Below, in pieces: positions 4,791 through 5,376 of a stretch of 5,376 nt of DNA. Positions within the stretch are counted from its first letter, which is position 1; each line of letters starts with the position of its first letter. Below the pieces are notes generated by a model. That model was not told where the DNA came from. It did not search any database and was given only the letters and a program-made list of their open reading frames with translations. Source of the stretch: an uncultured Pseudomonadota bacterium (GTDB lineage: Bacteria > Pseudomonadota > Gammaproteobacteria > Steroidobacterales > Steroidobacteraceae); NCBI GenBank assembly GCA_903910215.1, contig CAIVYV010000308.1, positions 1 through 5,376 of the forward strand, read 5' to 3'. Made by a program: the position numbers and the translations under genes.

Positions 4791-5376
4791 ATGACGTGGC
4801 AGCAATTGAAGAAAGTCTTGGCGTTCTACGGCCGTTTTACGCTGAGCTTTACGCAGGTGGGCTATCTCGCGAGGCGCGTGTTCTGGCCGAAGTTTGCTCC
4901 TGACTTCCGCGGTCAGCATTGGCTCGTCACCGGAGGCTCCGGTGGCTTGGGGCGGCAGATGGTGCTCGAGGCGTTGCGTGGCGGCGCGACCGTGTTAGCC
5001 GCTGCGCGCAGTGAGAGCAAGCTCGCCGAACTGCGCGCGGAGGTTACGGCAGCGGGTTTGACGGGTCTCGAGACCGAGTGCTGCGACTTCACCTCCACAG
5101 CCGATACCGAGCGTTTGATCGAGAGGCTCATTGCTCGTGGTCAGCGTTTCGATGCGCTGATGAACAACGTCGGTGTGCTGAACGACGATCTCATCGTCAC
5201 GAGCGAAGGACGCGAGGCGTCGTTCGTCTCCAACTTGTTGTCGCACTATCAGCTCACTGAAGCGCTGATCGCCAAACAGTTGCTCGGCAAGGGAAGCGTG
5301 GTCGTCAATGTGACCTCGGGCGGAGGCTACAACGTGCCACTGATGACCGGCACCATGAACGTCACGGATCCGAAGC
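4791..5376 (+). CDS. Short-chain dehydrogenase/reductase (DHRS12/retinol-dehydrogenase-like), 3' end missing
   Basis: The first 195 residues are present and the gene runs off the window. The nucleotide-binding Rossmann motif is TGGSGGLG (47-54, pattern TGxxxGxG). D99 in CCDF is the usual adenine-ring contact, NNVG (125-128) replaces the common NNAG, N148 in SNLLSHYQLT is the structural Asn, and S176 in NVTSGGGYN is the catalytic serine. The catalytic YxxxK lies beyond the window if the active-site loop is long, as in DHRS12-like proteins. About 42 residues precede the Rossmann fold (MTWQQLKKVLAFYGRF and on), rich in aromatic and basic residues; this is a family-type N-terminal extension that may associate with membranes. 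It would oxidise or reduce an alcohol/carbonyl with NAD(P)(H); the substrate is unknown. It is divergent from the double HxlR regulator, its likely controller. Confidence 0.87.
   Translation, partial: MTWQQLKKVLAFYGRFTLSFTQVGYLARRVFWPKFAPDFRGQHWLVTGGSGGLGRQMVLEALRGGATVLAAARSESKLAELRAEVTAAGLTGLETECCDFTSTADTERLIERLIARGQRFDALMNNVGVLNDDLIVTSEGREASFVSNLLSHYQLTEALIAKQLLGKGSVVVNVTSGGGYNVPLMTGTMNVTDPK

Noticed and set aside
3817..4794. Plus-strand open frame of 325 codons antisense to the regulator
   Set aside because: It lies entirely over the HxlR gene, whose domains are clear. Its translation has no recognisable motif and is rich in Ala and Arg, as expected from a GC-rich antisense frame.

Overview
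The window is GC-rich, densely coding bacterial DNA (roughly 58-60% G+C, estimated by eye) with short intergenic gaps, Shine-Dalgarno-type ribosome sites and no RNA genes, insertion sequences or CRISPR arrays. The gene families (an AMP-forming acyl-CoA ligase, a SnoaL/limonene-epoxide-hydrolase-like protein, a hot-dog thioesterase, a DUF1295 steroid-reductase-like membrane protein, a DHRS12-like short-chain dehydrogenase and a molybdopterin oxidoreductase) suggest an aerobic proteobacterium that breaks down hydrophobic or terpenoid/steroid-like acids as CoA thioesters. A gammaproteobacterium is my best guess, but the sequence alone does not fix the taxon.

Layout. (1) 2-385, plus: the C-terminal end of a molybdopterin oxidoreductase, cut by the window edge. 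(2) 404-1984 and 1992-2360, minus: a two-gene unit read in the order SnoaL-like protein then acyl-CoA ligase, 7 bp apart, convergent on the oxidoreductase. A GC-rich hairpin holds the oxidoreductase stop codon in its loop. (3) 2361-2459: a 99 bp divergent control region. (4) 2460-2960 and 2972-3772, plus: a hot-dog thioesterase, probably starting at TTG, followed 11 bp later by the DUF1295 membrane protein. (5) 3724-4752, minus: an unusual regulator with two HxlR winged-helix domains, each followed by a CxH-x7-CxxC zinc-ribbon-like module. Its 3' end overlaps the DUF1295 gene by 49 bp. (6) 4791-5376, plus: the start of a short-chain dehydrogenase, divergent from the regulator with 38 bp between start codons and cut by the window edge.

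How it may work together (inference): the ligase would activate a carboxylic acid to its CoA thioester, the thioesterase would release acids from CoA, and the SnoaL-like, DUF1295 and SDR proteins would act on ring, epoxide or enone/keto chemistry. The double HxlR protein is the natural candidate regulator of the adjacent SDR gene and perhaps of the whole cluster. It is the most unusual item here: two copies in register, about 40% identical by hand count over 85 residues, with a T8 homopolymer in the second copy that could cause slippage.
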